From positions 1,777,001-1,841,000 of the forward strand of contig NC_065577.1 of the NCBI RefSeq assembly GCF_937616625.2: a DNA stretch of 64,000 nt, read 5' to 3'. This stretch comes from Mercurialis annua (taxonomy: Eukaryota; Streptophyta; Magnoliopsida; Malpighiales; Euphorbiaceae). This document shows positions 44,911-56,384 of this stretch, one piece after another. The position numbers were made by a program, and so were the translations under genes. Numbering within the stretch: position 1 is the first letter of the stretch; each line of letters starts with the position of its first letter. The notes beneath the pieces were generated by a model, which was not told the origin of the DNA, made no database searches, and saw only the letters and a program-made list of their open reading frames with translations.

Positions 44911-46192
44911 AGGGCTACTTGATGATAAGGTGGGGTTAGTAGAATCTGCTTTACCTGATAGTATGAAGCTGGAAATGGTGAACACTTTGATGTTTAGTGG
45001 CATAGGCTGCAGAAGTTGGAATGAAGCTAAGATTGCCGAGTTCTTTTGAAACACGGACAGAGAGCTGATTAAGAAGGTTGTGTTGGTTAATGACGACTTG
45101 GAAGATAAGATAACTTGATAACCTGAGGTCAGGAGTGAATTCTCAGTTAAAAGTGCATGTAGGCTCTCTTTTGGTGATAAAAGTAATGTAGCAGTGGGTG
45201 ACATAAACTTCTGGAAGTGGTTATGGCATAGTAAAATTTCTTCTAAATGCAAAGTTTTCTTATGAGAAATTGATTACCAATGCTAGATGCTCCAAAGGCC
45301 AAACGATGTGATATCTCAAAACATTTGTCTTCTATGTGAGAATGATGTTGAGTCTGCCTCATTTATTTTGTAGTTGTGCCTTTGTGTCTAACTGTTTGCG
45401 TTTGTTAGGCATTCATGGTAGTAATCAAAACTGGAGTTCTTTGCTGGAATTTTTCGGTTGGCTACATAGGGGAAGATATGTGGAGAAAAAGTATCTCTGT
45501 GTTATGGTTATGTGGAGTGTTTGGCAGGCTAGGAACAATATGTTGTGGAATAAGGTCAAAGAAATTCCCAGGCCAGTGGTTAACCGAGCCAGTAAAACTC
45601 TTCATCAGTGGCAAGCAGTACAAAAGGCTCCGATGGTTAATGTTCTGCTTAGAGATTATGAAGGTAAGGCTACATCTTGGGAAGTTCCTCAAGCTGGCTG
45701 GTCAAAGATGAGTGTTGATGCAGCATGTTTCAACAATATTCCTGGCACTAGAGGTGCAGCTGTTATTAGAGATCACGGAGGCTGCTGGGTTTGTGCAATG
45801 ACGAATACAGGAGTAGAGAAACTTGATCCGGTCGTAGCAGAAGCTTTGGCTCTTCGAGAAGTGCTGTCTTGGATTAAAGATAATAACAGGGAAAGGGTAA
45901 TGGTTGAAGTGAATAGCCTCCATATTGTTAAGATCCTTAACACTGAGTTTCAACCTACCTCAGTGCTATACTGTTTTTTATATGACCGTGTGTGTTTATT
46001 AAATGCCTTAGTTCATGTTAAGGTTAATTTTGTATATCATTCTGCGAATTGTGCTGCTCACTCTTTGACGAGGGCAACGAATTCCATGTCAGAACGCAGG
46101 GAGTGGTCTGATGATCCTCCCAATTTTATCTTGGATGTATTGTTAGCAGATTTGATCTAATATAGGTCTTTGATTGTCAAAAAATAATAATT
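44911..46192 (+). mobile_element. 5'-truncated LINE (3' end of ORF2)
   Basis: 44911-45330 reads, with several stops, like the zf-RVT region of plant LINEs (EFSVKSACRLSFGD and WKWLWHSKISSKCKVFL are visible). 45336-46160 is an open frame of 274 residues ending in an RNase H-like domain: VDAACF, then AEALALREVL, then VEVNSLHIV, then a C-terminal SANCAAHSLTRA. The third acidic position, usually Asp in the DS motif, is Asn here. A short tail with CAAAAAATAATAAT ends the element, and NLR-flank sequence resumes at about 46193. It is a dead copy. Confidence 0.8.
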
Positions 46193-46914
46193 AAGCATTG
46201 GTTTTTGATTTTATCAGAAAAATCTAATATATCCTCATTTGTATTCATTATTTCTGATAGAATTTTTTATATGATTCTGGAATCTCATTGAAAATTTTGA
46301 ATTTGGTTAACAGTTCAACAAGTGATTGTTGTTGCAAATCAAATTTTTCAAGTTTCAGCATAAAAATGGAATGAAAAACGGATGGGATACAACGTAGGGC
46401 TGTGCATTAGTCTGTTCTGTCACGATAACCAAAATAATTGTTCAATTCCATACTATTGTAACTGAATTTCAATATCAATCATCAAAAAAATAATAAATTC
46501 ATATATTTTGCACCAAAAATCAAATATCAAATTATATTGACCCAAATTGAAATTTTAATTTGATTCGGTCGCTTAATTTGGTTAACACCCAAATACTACT
46601 CACCCCTGATAGAAGAAGGTGACAGAAATATGTTTGCTTATACATGCTATAGAACATATCAAACTAAGCCTGCAATGATACTCCAAACCAATTAGGATTC
46701 TTCTTTCGAGTTCGAGCAAATTCGACTGATTTGTTAAACACTACAACTGCATACAGGTTCTAACTATTAACCTTTCATACATGTCAAACAAATTATATTA
46801 AAGTGGTCGCACACATGATTTTAAAATTCCGAAAACTATAATATTTGCTTGACATTAATCACATGCTTCAAAACGATGCTCCCCACATGCCAGATATGCA
46901 GCTTTGTTCTGCTC
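46193..46914. other. Intergenic DNA before NRPB12
   Basis: 46193-46340 matches 37880-38030 downstream of NLR-B. The rest is AT-rich and includes the NRPB12 3' untranslated region. No other feature was seen. Confidence 0.4.
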
Positions 46915-49455
46915 TTAGCGTGCCTCGTACTGAATAACTGCAACAAGCAAAGCGTTCGTCATAAACCAAATGTTCAAGCGCATACATAAGACATTACACT
47001 AGAAAAGAGGGATACAAGCGCCTGTCTTCGTTTAGAACACGATACCATTAATTATTACAATTAATTTTCTAAGATCAGTTCAAAAGCATAACAGAAATTT
47101 CTTTTAAAATGAGGACAATCAAAGAACTAAGTGCTAGACATACTTGGAGTGCTTATAAAAAGACTTTACGCACTATATAGGCAAATTGTATTGTTCTACT
47201 GGTATATTTCAACATAAATATCAATGCACGTAAGAGTAGCTCCTAGATGCCTCAGTCTTCGCTTATTAAAGTAGTAGATGGCAGTAATTCATAGCTCCAC
47301 CATGTATGCATCTCTTTTGAATCAACTAAACATCAAAATTTATGAAATTAGAAGTTTAAATTTTATTTATAAAATTAACGATTTTCAACTAATTAATGTA
47401 TCTGAAAAGTTCATCAATTCTAAACTATGTTTAAGTACAAGAATTCTGATTTATTCGTTAATTTTCAGATTTACATAAAGTTAACAATTATTTTAGTATC
47501 TTAGGGGTCTATAATTAATTGTTAAGTCATATTCAAAATCCTTGTTGGAATATGTTTAGTTTAATGTCTTAGTTGCCTTGTAAATCATAATTCAGAATCC
47601 TAATTTCCATAAATAAGATTAAAAATTATAATATCATATTTTTGTTCTACATCATGACTCCACCGTGTATTAATCTCTTCTCGGCCAATTAGACATCGAA
47701 CATTTAAATGCTTCTGAAACTAAGCATTTAAGAATGGTAATCAATTAAAATGATTTAGGAGAGCTTAGAATTCCGGTAACATGATAGTCAACAGACTCAA
47801 CACTAATAGAATTTCAAAAACACTCAATACATTTATTCAATCAATATACTAACTTATAAAAGAGAAGCAGAAAACACTGTACATTGAACAGTGTTCTGCT
47901 TCTCCCTTATAAGCCCTCCTAATGTTCTCTATTGATGCTTTAAGAAATGTAATTATATTGTCAAGTCTGGACAATTCTGTCTTTACTATTTTTTTTTACA
48001 TTTACACCCTTATCTTTAGCCCTTTGTGTTACTTTAAATGACATAATTTGGTCTTTTACTTATGTGGATTAGGTCATATACCAGCACATGTTTGCTTATT
48101 GTAATAAATGAATTTCAATGCTCGGATGTTTTTAACGTTGTATTTTGATCAGAACCAACTTAATGTTGCATTATGAATATTGATTTGGTAGTTGTGGTTT
48201 TAATTGTGCTTTGATTTTTAAATAATCCTTTGCTTGGTTAGAGTATTTGGAAATATTTATTAATAATAGAATGAATATTATAAAATGGTCATAATTGAAA
48301 TAAAATGATTTTTTTAAAAAAAGTGATTGGTTAAAATTAAAATATATATTACTAAAAATGGCTAAAATTAGTATTTTTGGAAGTGTTGGTTAAAATTGGC
48401 TTCACTTGAAAATATTTGATATTTTTAAAATATTAATATTTGATATTTTAAAATATTAATATTTGATATTTTATCTAATTATGCTCCTCCCGAAGCAAAG
48501 TGAGTATTTGTTATGTTTCCTTATTTATAATAAATGGTTTTAATGCTAGGTTATTTTTAACGAGATATTTTTATTGGAACTGGACTTGATATTGCATTAT
48601 GATTATTGATTAGGAGACTATATTTTTAATTGTGCTTTGATTATTTGGTTTGTCTGTGTATTTTATGTTTGTTTTTAAACTCCGAAGCAACGCGAGGGTG
48701 AATGTACTAGTTCAATGATAAAGATAAACAAAACATATGAATGAATAAAATTTATAATTCATGTTGGTATGAATGCTTCCGAGTTAGAATAAAAATGAGC
48801 CCGAATGAGCAACCAATAATGAAGAGAAGTGCAAGAAATCAGTCTGGTCACCCCTAAAAAACAGAGTCTGGTCCAGTTGGAACCTCTCTTGCCGAATCAT
48901 CCACAGCAACTCGAGATGAAATGTCCTTTCCTAAACTCTTAAAAAGTTGACAGCACAAACTATATTCCTACCCTACTAAGATCCAAATCAAAACTAGACT
49001 TTCTTATCCGGTCTGTTCGGCTTTAACTATTTGTTTAATCGATTAATTCCTTTGGGGATCCTCGGTCGATTCCCGAATGCTCACCCTTACAAAATTAACC
49101 AACACAATCACAAAAATGCACGAATTTAAACCTAATCTACCAACACCCAAATTAAAACTAGCAAATAAAATCAGAAATTCAATACCCTAAACACAAACTC
49201 ACAATTAACCAAAAATTAGGGCAAAAAAACATACTTCTGCGGGTGCGCTTCTTGTAAAGAATACGATAACCACACTCTCTGCACTGGATTACATCTCCTT
49301 GCTTTAAAGTGTTCTCCATTCCACAATCTTAATCAAAATAATTAACAAATTAAATCAATTCATTAGTAAAATACCAGTAATTAGAAACGGGTTTAGTAAA
49401 CTAAGCATGCCGTACCTCCACAAATGTAGCTAACCGGTTCAGGCTGAGGATCCAT
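46915..49455 (-). CDS. NRPB12: RNA polymerase subunit 12 (RPABC4-type), NRPB12/NRPD12/NRPE12
   Basis: Three short exons on the minus strand: 49455-49416, 49327-49235 and 46937-46915, all with GT-AG introns. They give 156 nt, a 51-residue protein, the usual length of this subunit. It begins [13 protein letters not shown] and has the zinc ribbon C-x2-C...C-x2-C (ICGDCG and QCRECG), then [11 protein letters not shown] and the conserved IIQYEAR end. The subunit is shared by nuclear RNA polymerases and binds zinc near the second-largest subunit. Intron 1 is 88 bp. Intron 2 is 2297 bp and carries a Helitron-like insertion. The gene is single-copy housekeeping DNA lying between NLR-C and NLR-D. Confidence 0.92.
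47841..48710 (+). mobile_element. Helitron-like element in NRPB12 intron 2
   Basis: It starts TCAATATACTAACTTATAAA after an A and ends in CTAG before a T, preceded by CTCCGAAGCAACGCGAG, which can form a short stem. These fit Helitron rules (5' TC, 3' hairpin plus CTRR, insertion between A and T). A strong hairpin, AGAAGCAGAAAACACTG with its complement, lies at 47870-47912. A second CTCCCGAAGCAAAGTGAG end-like copy at about 48483 and two similar blocks (48090-48230 and 48510-48660) suggest internal tandem duplication. No Rep/helicase gene is present. Confidence 0.5.
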
Positions 49456-49743
49456 GATAATCGGCGTCTAGGGTTTTTCGCGGGTTTTGCTGATGATGAT
49501 GAAGAAGAAAAGTAATAAGGTTCAGACTAATGAAGGGAAAAAAAGAGTTAATACCGGTTAATTGTTAAAATAAAGTTTAATTCCGTCCCTCAACTTATTT
49601 TTTTATATTAATTAGGCTAAATTTTTTAAAAAAACTAATATATTCTACAATAGAAATATTTTTTAATAATTCAAAAATAACTTAAAGAAATATTTTTAAA
49701 AAATTAGTATAATATCTTTAAAATAATTAATTTTAAATGTAAG

Positions 49744-50041
49744 AGTTAATGTCATAAAAATTCACAAATTTTACACGTTTTTTCATTTTAATCCCGCCGT
49801 TTAAAAATCGTCATTTTCATAAACGAACTATCATTTTTTCTAAAATTCATACACTGTTTAAAAATCCGGTGAAAATTGTTGAGTTGACAACTGAATAGTG
49901 GCACGTCAGCAATTTTCGCCGAATTTTTGAACGGTGTATGGATTTGAGAAAAAATGATAGTTCATGTATGAAAATGATAATTTTAAAACGGCGGGATTAA
50001 AATGAGAAAACGTGTAAAGTTGATGAATGTTTTTGACTTTA
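49744..50041. mobile_element. Foldback MITE
   Basis: Arms of about 130 bp (GTTAATGTCATAAAAATTCA and its imperfect complement near 50015-50041) share CACGTTTT, CCCGCCGTTT and ATGATAGTTC blocks. It is related to 32091-32717. No clear target duplication was found. It lies 290 bp upstream of NRPB12. Confidence 0.65.
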
Positions 50042-50115
50042 TAAAAAAAATATTACTTCACATGATAAAAAAATTAAAATGTTCAATTCAAAAAAAATAT
50101 AATCTATTTTTATAA

Positions 50116-50435
50116 GGCTTAAATGCGCTAAAAATCACCAAATTTCGCGTGTTTTTAATATTTAACATAATCTTTTAATTTTGGCAAAAAAAAGTACATA
50201 AAACTTTTAAAAATTTGCAATTAAGAGCACGTGTGTTTTTCTTTGAAAAATAGTGTAATTTTACGTCCAAAACCGCCCCGTTTTAATCTAAAACGGTGTC
50301 GTTTTACATCCAAAATGGTGTCGGTGTCTTTAATTGCAAAATTTTAAAAGTTCATGTATTTTTTGCCAGAATTAAAAAATTATGTTAAATAGCAAAAACA
50401 CGCGAAAGTTGGTGATTATTGGTGCATTGAAACCC
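50116..50435. mobile_element. Mutator-type foldback MITE (320 bp)
   Basis: It begins GGCTTAAATGCGCTAAAAAT and ends with the imperfect complement. A perfect 9-bp duplication, TTTTTATAA, lies at 50107-50115 and 50436-50444. The arms are about 115 bp. The centre has ACGGTGTCGTTTTA-type repeats. Confidence 0.88.
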
Positions 50436-50444
50436 TTTTTATAA

Positions 50445-51035
50445 TTATATTTCAATTAAAAAAAACTCAGTTAAAAAAGTAAACTGGATTAGTTTTATTT
50501 TGGCTTATCAAAGCCAAGTTCTTATCATCATTTTCTTGACTACTTTAAATAATTTTAAAAATATTACATATTCTGTTTAAATTAGGCTAAACTAATTTTT
50601 TTTCTGGTGATATTTGACTGTGTTTAACATTATCAGTAACAGGCAGGTATTTATTGTCTACTCTACCTTACTGATGGTTAAATTTGCAAAATTGATGAGA
50701 AGCCTTTAAAGTTGCACTCCAACTGTTTGATAAAATGCCCCTTAGCTAATCATTGTCATTTTATATGTCTTCTACATCAAGTTATATTATGTTCTCGACA
50801 ATTTTCTTTAACTTTGTCAAAATTTATCTTTAACTTTGGTATCAAGAATTGTTTTCTTGACAGTCAAGTAATGTTATTCTTTTCTTTGACACTGAGTGAT
50901 GAAAACATGCCATAGCTTTCAAGCATTATAAATATGTATGCTATTGTCTGAATTAATATCACCATAAAAAAACTACCCTTTGATATATATTTTCATTTAT
51001 TTCGTTTTCTGCGATCACTGATCATTGCTTTCAAT
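50445..51035 (+). promoter_or_regulatory. NLR-D upstream region with TATA box
   Basis: TATAAAT at 50927-50933 lies 103-109 bp before the ATG, with the GCATTATAAATATGTATGC context of the NLR family. A TTGCACTCCAACTGTTTGA block at 50714 is shared with the other copies. The region is otherwise AT-rich. Confidence 0.5.
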
Positions 51036-53820
51036 ATGACTGATTTTTTTGTTTCCAAAGCATTAGATATGCTGACTGCAGCCATTGCTGGTGAGATAGA
51101 ACAAAAAGTCAAGCTTGTTGTTGGCGTCAAGAACGAGGTCAAATTGCTCACCGACAATCTACAGTCGATCCAAGCTGTTCTTGTTGATGCAGAGAAAAGG
51201 CAGTTGAAGGAGGAAACTGTTAAACTTTGGCTCCGCAGGCTGAAAAACATATCGTATGACATTGATGATGTGCTGGATGAGTGGAGCTTTGAAATTTTGA
51301 AATCAAAAATTGAGGGAGATGAATATGAATACGCTTCTAAGTCGAAAAGGATTAAGGTATGGCCTTTTATCCTATCCTTTTGCTTTTGCTTTCGCGAAGT
51401 TGGTTTTCGCCATGACATTGCTGTGAAAATCACAGAGCTGAATGAAAGTTTAGATGTAATTGCAAAAGAGAAAGATAAATATAGCTTTTCTTTGATAAAA
51501 AGGATTGAGAATATTGAACGAGCAGTGACTACCTCTGTTATCAATATACCAGAGATGAAACATAGAGAGCAGGATGAGAAGGCAGTGTTTAACTTGCTGT
51601 TGGCAGACAGTAGTAAGCAGAACCCTCATATCATCTCTGTAGTAGGGATGGGAGGGATTGGCAAAACAACTCTCGCCAAACTAGTTTATAATGATAAACA
51701 AGTGACATCCCATTTTGATATAAAATTATGGGTTTGTGTCTCGGATCCCTTTGATGAGATCAGAATTGCAAAGGCAATCCTTGAATCTCTTAAAGGAATT
51801 GCTCCAAATATTGTTGAATTGCAAAACATTGTAGAACAAATTCAACAATGTATTTTCAGAAAAAAAGTTTTTACTTGTTCTAGATGATGTGTGGAACGAA
51901 GACAGTCGAAAGTGGGGACAAGTAGAACATTTCCTTAAATGTGGTTCCATAGGAAGTAAAATTTTAGTAACCTCACGTAAGGAAAATGTTGCTAGGATTA
52001 TGGGCTGTAGAAACATAATCCGCCTAGGATTGTTGTCAGATGAGGATTGTTGGTCAATATTTTGTGAAGTCGTATTTTCTGAAAGGACCGATGACTTAGA
52101 GCACAACAGGAGTCTAGTAGAAATTGGTAGAAACATTGTAAATAGGTGCAAGGGCTTACCACTTGCTGTAAAAACAATAGGAGGTCTTTTGCGCTTTAAA
52201 GACTCTGTAGACGAGTGGCAAAGAGTCTTGGATAGTGATTTGTGGGAAATAGAGGAAATGGAAAGAGATGTTTTTGCTCCATTGTTTTTAAGTTATAACG
52301 ACTTACCCTCTTCATTGAAACAATGTTTCTTGTATTGTGTCATTTTCCCTAAGGATCATCTTATGAGCACAGATAAACTAATTGAAAAGTGGATAAGTCA
52401 AGGTTATCTTAAGGCAACAAAAAGCAAAAGTATGGAGATGATTGGTGATGAGTATTTTTAAATTCTAGTTATGCGGTCTTTCTTCCAAGATCTAGTGAAG
52501 ATTAACAACCGCTACGTTTTTAAGATGCATGACTTAGTGCACGATTTTGCTCAATCGCTCATGAAAAATGAATGTTGTAGCATAGAGGTGCTAAATAATG
52601 AAATAGAGCAGCGAATGATAGATTTTAATCCTATAGAAGTACGTCATGTAAGCATTAGACTTGGTCCGGATGTTAGTTTTCCTAGTTCATTTTACAATCT
52701 AAGAAGGTTACACAGTCTCATTTTTTTATGGGGAAATGGTACAATGATTGGAGTAGCCTTACCTAAGATATTCAATGAACTGACTTGTTTGAGATCCTTA
52801 AGCTTAAGTGGTTGTGACATTAGAGAAATCCCCTCTAATATAAGTAAATTGATTCATTTGAGGCAGCTTGACGTGTCTAGGAATAACAAATTGAAGGAGT
52901 TGCCTGAAACAGTATGCCAATTATATAATTTGCAAACCATAGATGTAGTCTCTTGTGAAAATCTAAAATGCTTACCCGAAGGGATGGGGAAACTTATTAA
53001 TTTAAGGTACCTGAATAATGATCAGACTTCCTTTTCGTTGCCGAAAGGAATCGGAAGATTAAGTGGTTTGCAAAAGTTATGCATGGTCAACATTTGCAAC
53101 AATGAACAGGGAGAAGCTGCATTCATTCTTAGAGATATTAAAACACTGAATCAACTTGGTGGAAGTTTGACCATAGAATGGAGAAGACAACATGTGGCTG
53201 AAGTGGACGTGGAGGATGCGAAACAAGCAGAGTTAAAGAATAAAAAGAATCTCACTGATTTGAAGATATATTTTAGCGACGAAATATACGGAGTAGAGTG
53301 GAGGAAACAGCAAGATGAAGAATTGTTAGAAGCTTTAGAACCATCAACAAAGTTAAAATCTTTAACAATATCGGATTACTTGGGCACCAATAAAACATGC
53401 GGGCATCCGAATTGGATTACTTCGATGTCAAGTCTTCGAAAGATTAACCTCGGTAGATGGCGAAATTGTGAGAATTTTCCTCCATTCGGAGCATTACCTT
53501 GGCTCGAATCCCTTCGCTTGTTGAAATTCTACAGTTTAAAAAAAGTTGGAATTGAATTTTTGGGGTTGGATCATCTTGACATTTCTACTGCATTCCCCAA
53601 GTTGATAGACTTGCAGTTCCAATTGATTGAAGAATGGGAAGAGTGGAGTGACCAAGATGTGGGTGATAATGCTGCAAAAATAATGCCATCTTTAAGGTTT
53701 TTGGCCATTTGGTCATGTCCAAAGTTGAAGAAATTGCCAAATTATATCCTCCAAAAAACTGCACTGAATATTGATATTAAGGATAATAAGGTTTTTTTCC
53801 CTCTTAGTGGACGCTCCTAA
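51036..53820 (+). pseudogene. NLR-D: CC-NB-LRR homologue with frameshift and nonsense
   Basis: ATG at 51036 (MTDFFVSK) opens a 283-residue frame with a coiled coil and an intact P-loop (GMGGIGKTT, about residue 205). A one-base gain in the A-run near 51860-51867 shifts the frame just before kinase-2, and the frame ends at 51887. The correct frame resumes through LDDVWNED, RNBS-B and GLPLAVK, then hits TAA at 52459-52461, where the sisters have a His or Tyr codon. The same frame continues as 52471-53820 with KMHDLVHDFAQ and LRRs. It is more diverged from NLR-A/B/C than they are from one another. Two lesions make it a likely pseudogene. Confidence 0.88.
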
Positions 53821-54434
53821 TTAAGATCATTTCTTTTTCCCTTAGTGGACTTCACTTCGTTTTTCAATCGATTTGTCCTCTCCTTCCTTTGGTGATGGAT
53901 TGACTCTGACTTTTCAGAAGTCGTGGTGAGGTGGTGTGAAAAAAGCAATGGAGAAAGACCTCGAAAGTTTATGAAGGAAGTTCTCCTTGACAGAGGAAGA
54001 GCCGGATGTTGTGGAACTGGGAGGTAAAGAGCAGATACAAGCATCTGAGTTGAAGTTTAAACGGTGCAGTGTGGGTCGATTACTATGTGGGAAGCCATTC
54101 AATATTAAGGCTCTTCACAGAGCCATGACTGGGGCATGGCTGGGGCATGGAGGATTAACAGTGGGTTTAACAAGAATAAGGTATTAAGGGATGCCCCTCG
54201 GCATTATGATCGCCAGTTAATTGTCCTAGCTGAAGTGAAGGGGGACGAACAATTGTCCGACGTAAAGTTGATTCATCTCCATTCTGGGTCAGGTTGTTTA
54301 ATGTCCCTCTCAACTGTCGACATAGAGAAAGCGTCACTAAGATTGCGGAGAAGGCCGGTGTGGTCCTGGAGATTCGTTAGCAGGATATTGTGGCATGGGG
54401 AAAACACATCAGGGTTCGAGTGGTAGTAGACATA
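53821..54434 (+). pseudogene. LINE ORF1-type (DUF4283) fragment
   Basis: A degraded reading across two or three frames shows FSLTEEEPDVVEL, VGRLLCGKPFN and RAMTGAW around 53958-54150. FWVRLFNVPLN, TKIAEKAG and AWGKHIRVRV follow around 54270-54430, with an in-frame TAG and shifts. This is the DUF4283 N-terminal part found in plant LINE ORF1 proteins and related host genes. It is absent from the NLR-E tandem copy, so it inserted into the NLR-D flank after or during duplication. Confidence 0.7.
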
Positions 54435-54435
54435 T

Positions 54436-54905
54436 CCAGAGTAATTCAAATAAGGTAATTAAACTTATCTTTTTTTTTTCTCATGCTTTTTGCTAAATAT
54501 AATGACTTAAGTGATAATTTACCCCCTCAACGCAAACGATAATCAATTAGCACATATCTTAATTCTATGGTCAAGTTAGTCATACACTTGGTTTTATTTT
54601 ATCTATTTGCCTTATTTTAGCATAATATTATCATAAAATGTGAGCCACACGAGCCGAATCAGGTGTAGAAATAGGATAAATTGATTAAAAACCAAGTTTG
54701 GGAGAAATTTGAACATAAAGTTAAAATATATGATAATTGACAATCACTTGCAAATCGAGATAGCAAATTACCACTTAAGTCTAAATTTAATTTTCTCTTA
54801 GCTGCATACTCACTTTTCCAAGCAAAGTTCATTGTACAAATTAAAGTTTTCTATGTAAAAAGTGACATAGTATTATTAATTTTCATTAGCAAAAACATGC
54901 AATTA
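54436..54905. repeat. Tandem-duplicated NLR-D 3' flank, copy 1
   Basis: It matches 56385-56840 in direct orientation (ATATCCAGAGTAATTCAAAT, AAATATAATGACTTAAGTG, GTGAGCCACACGAGCCG). The two copies bracket the NLR-E LRR fragment. Confidence 0.8.
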
Positions 54906-54907
54906 AT

Positions 54908-56350
54908 GAAGTACGTCATGTAGGCATTACACTTGGTCCGGACGTCAGTTTTCCTAGTTCATTTTACAATCTAAGAAGGTTACACAGTCACATTTTTTTG
55001 TCCGGAAATGGTACGATGATTAGATTAGCCTTACCTAAGATATTCAATGAACTGACTTGTTTGAGATCCTTAAGCTTAAGTGGTTGTGACATTAGAGAAA
55101 TCCCCTCTAATATAAGTAAATTGATTCATTTGAGGCAGCTTGACGTGTCTCGAAATAAAGAACTGAAGGAGCTTCCTGAAACAGTATGCAAATTACATAA
55201 TTTGCAAACCATAGATGTAGAGTCGTGTGAAATGAAATGCTTACCTGAAGGGATGGGGAAACTTATTAATTTGAGGTACCTAAATAGTGATGAGACTTCC
55301 TTTAAGTGGTTTGCAAAAATTATGCATAGTCAACATTTGCAGCAATGAACAAGGAGCGGCAGCAGCATTTGTTCTTAGAGAAGTTAAAAAGCTGAATCAA
55401 CTTTGTGGAAATTTGGCCATAAATGGAGAAGACAACATGTGGCTGAAGTGGACATGGAGGATGCGAAACAAGCGGAGTAAAAGGACAAAAAGTATCTCAC
55501 TGATTTGCAGATATATTTTAGCGACGAAAGATACGGAGTAGAGTGGAGGAAACAGCAAGATGAAGAATTGTTAGAAGCTTTAGAACCATCAACAAAGTTA
55601 AAATCTTCAACAATATATGGGATTACTTGGGCACCAATAAAATTTATGGACATCCGAGTTGAATTGTGTTGATGACTAGTCTTCGGAAGGTTAACCCCGG
55701 TAGATGGAGTAACTGTGCGAACTTTCCTCCATTAGGAACATTACCTTGGCTCGAATCCCTTCGCTTGTGGAAATTCCGCAGTTTAAAAAGAGTTGGAGTT
55801 GAATTTTTGGGGTTGGATCATATTGATATTTCTACTGCATTCCCCAAGTTGATGGACTTGGAGTTCCAATTGATTCAAGAATGGGAAGAGTGGAGTGACC
55901 AAGATGATGCTGTAAAAGTAATGTCATCTTTACGGTTTTTGGGCATATGGTCATGTCCATAGTTGAAGAAATTGCCAAATTACATCCTCCAGAATGTTAG
56001 ATTCCATCTTAAAACCAATTGGTATTAAGTGGAGGTGCCCAACTAATATATAAACACATGTCCACTCACACACACAACCAATGTGGGATTTCCCACTTTA
56101 ACACTCCCCCTCACGCGTAGCGTGTACGGGCCGAGCAACAAAGTTGCCCCTCACGTAAATCTCACGTGGGCCGGGCCAAACTCAAATTGTGTGAATGGAC
56201 AAGGCTCTGATACCATGTTAGATTCCATCTTAAAACCAATTGGTATTAAGTGGAGGTGCCCAACTAATATATAAACACATGTCCACTCACACACACAACC
56301 AATGTGGGATTTCCCACTTTAACACAGAACACATCACTAAAGCTTGAAAT
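54908..56350 (+). pseudogene. NLR-E: LRR-only NLR fragment interrupted by a TRIM
   Basis: It starts at GAAGTACGTCATGTAGGC, matching NLR-D from about 52637, and follows its LRR region to the end. It has no coiled coil or NB-ARC. Several frame breaks occur: a deletion near 55304 (the SLPKGIGRLSG part is lost), others near 55420 and 55480, TGA near 55661 and TAG at 55960. The last codons are split by the TRIM (55995-56324) and resume with CACATCACTAAAGCTTG. It arose by tandem duplication of the NLR-D 3' part. Confidence 0.85.
55995..56324 (-). mobile_element. TRIM (short non-coding LTR retrotransposon)
   Basis: Two identical 109-bp LTRs, 55995-56103 and 56216-56324, end TG...CA. A perfect 5-bp duplication, CAGAA, lies at 55990-55994 and 56325-56329. 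On the minus strand the primer site TGGTATCAGAGC (initiator-tRNA-Met type) lies at 56204-56215, directly beside the 5' LTR. A polypurine GTGAGGGGGAG (56104-56114) precedes the 3' LTR. The whole element is 330 bp with no coding capacity and must be mobilised in trans. Identical LTRs suggest a recent insertion. Confidence 0.95.
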
Positions 56351-56384
56351 CAGAGTTTGTTATAGTCTGCAACAACAATAATAT

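Noticed and set aside
47278..47478. 66-codon plus-strand frame within NRPB12 intron 2
   Set aside because: AT-rich, antisense to an intron, and without recognisable features.
56083..56274. 63-codon frame across the TRIM
   Set aside because: It crosses the LTR and primer site; TRIMs are non-coding.
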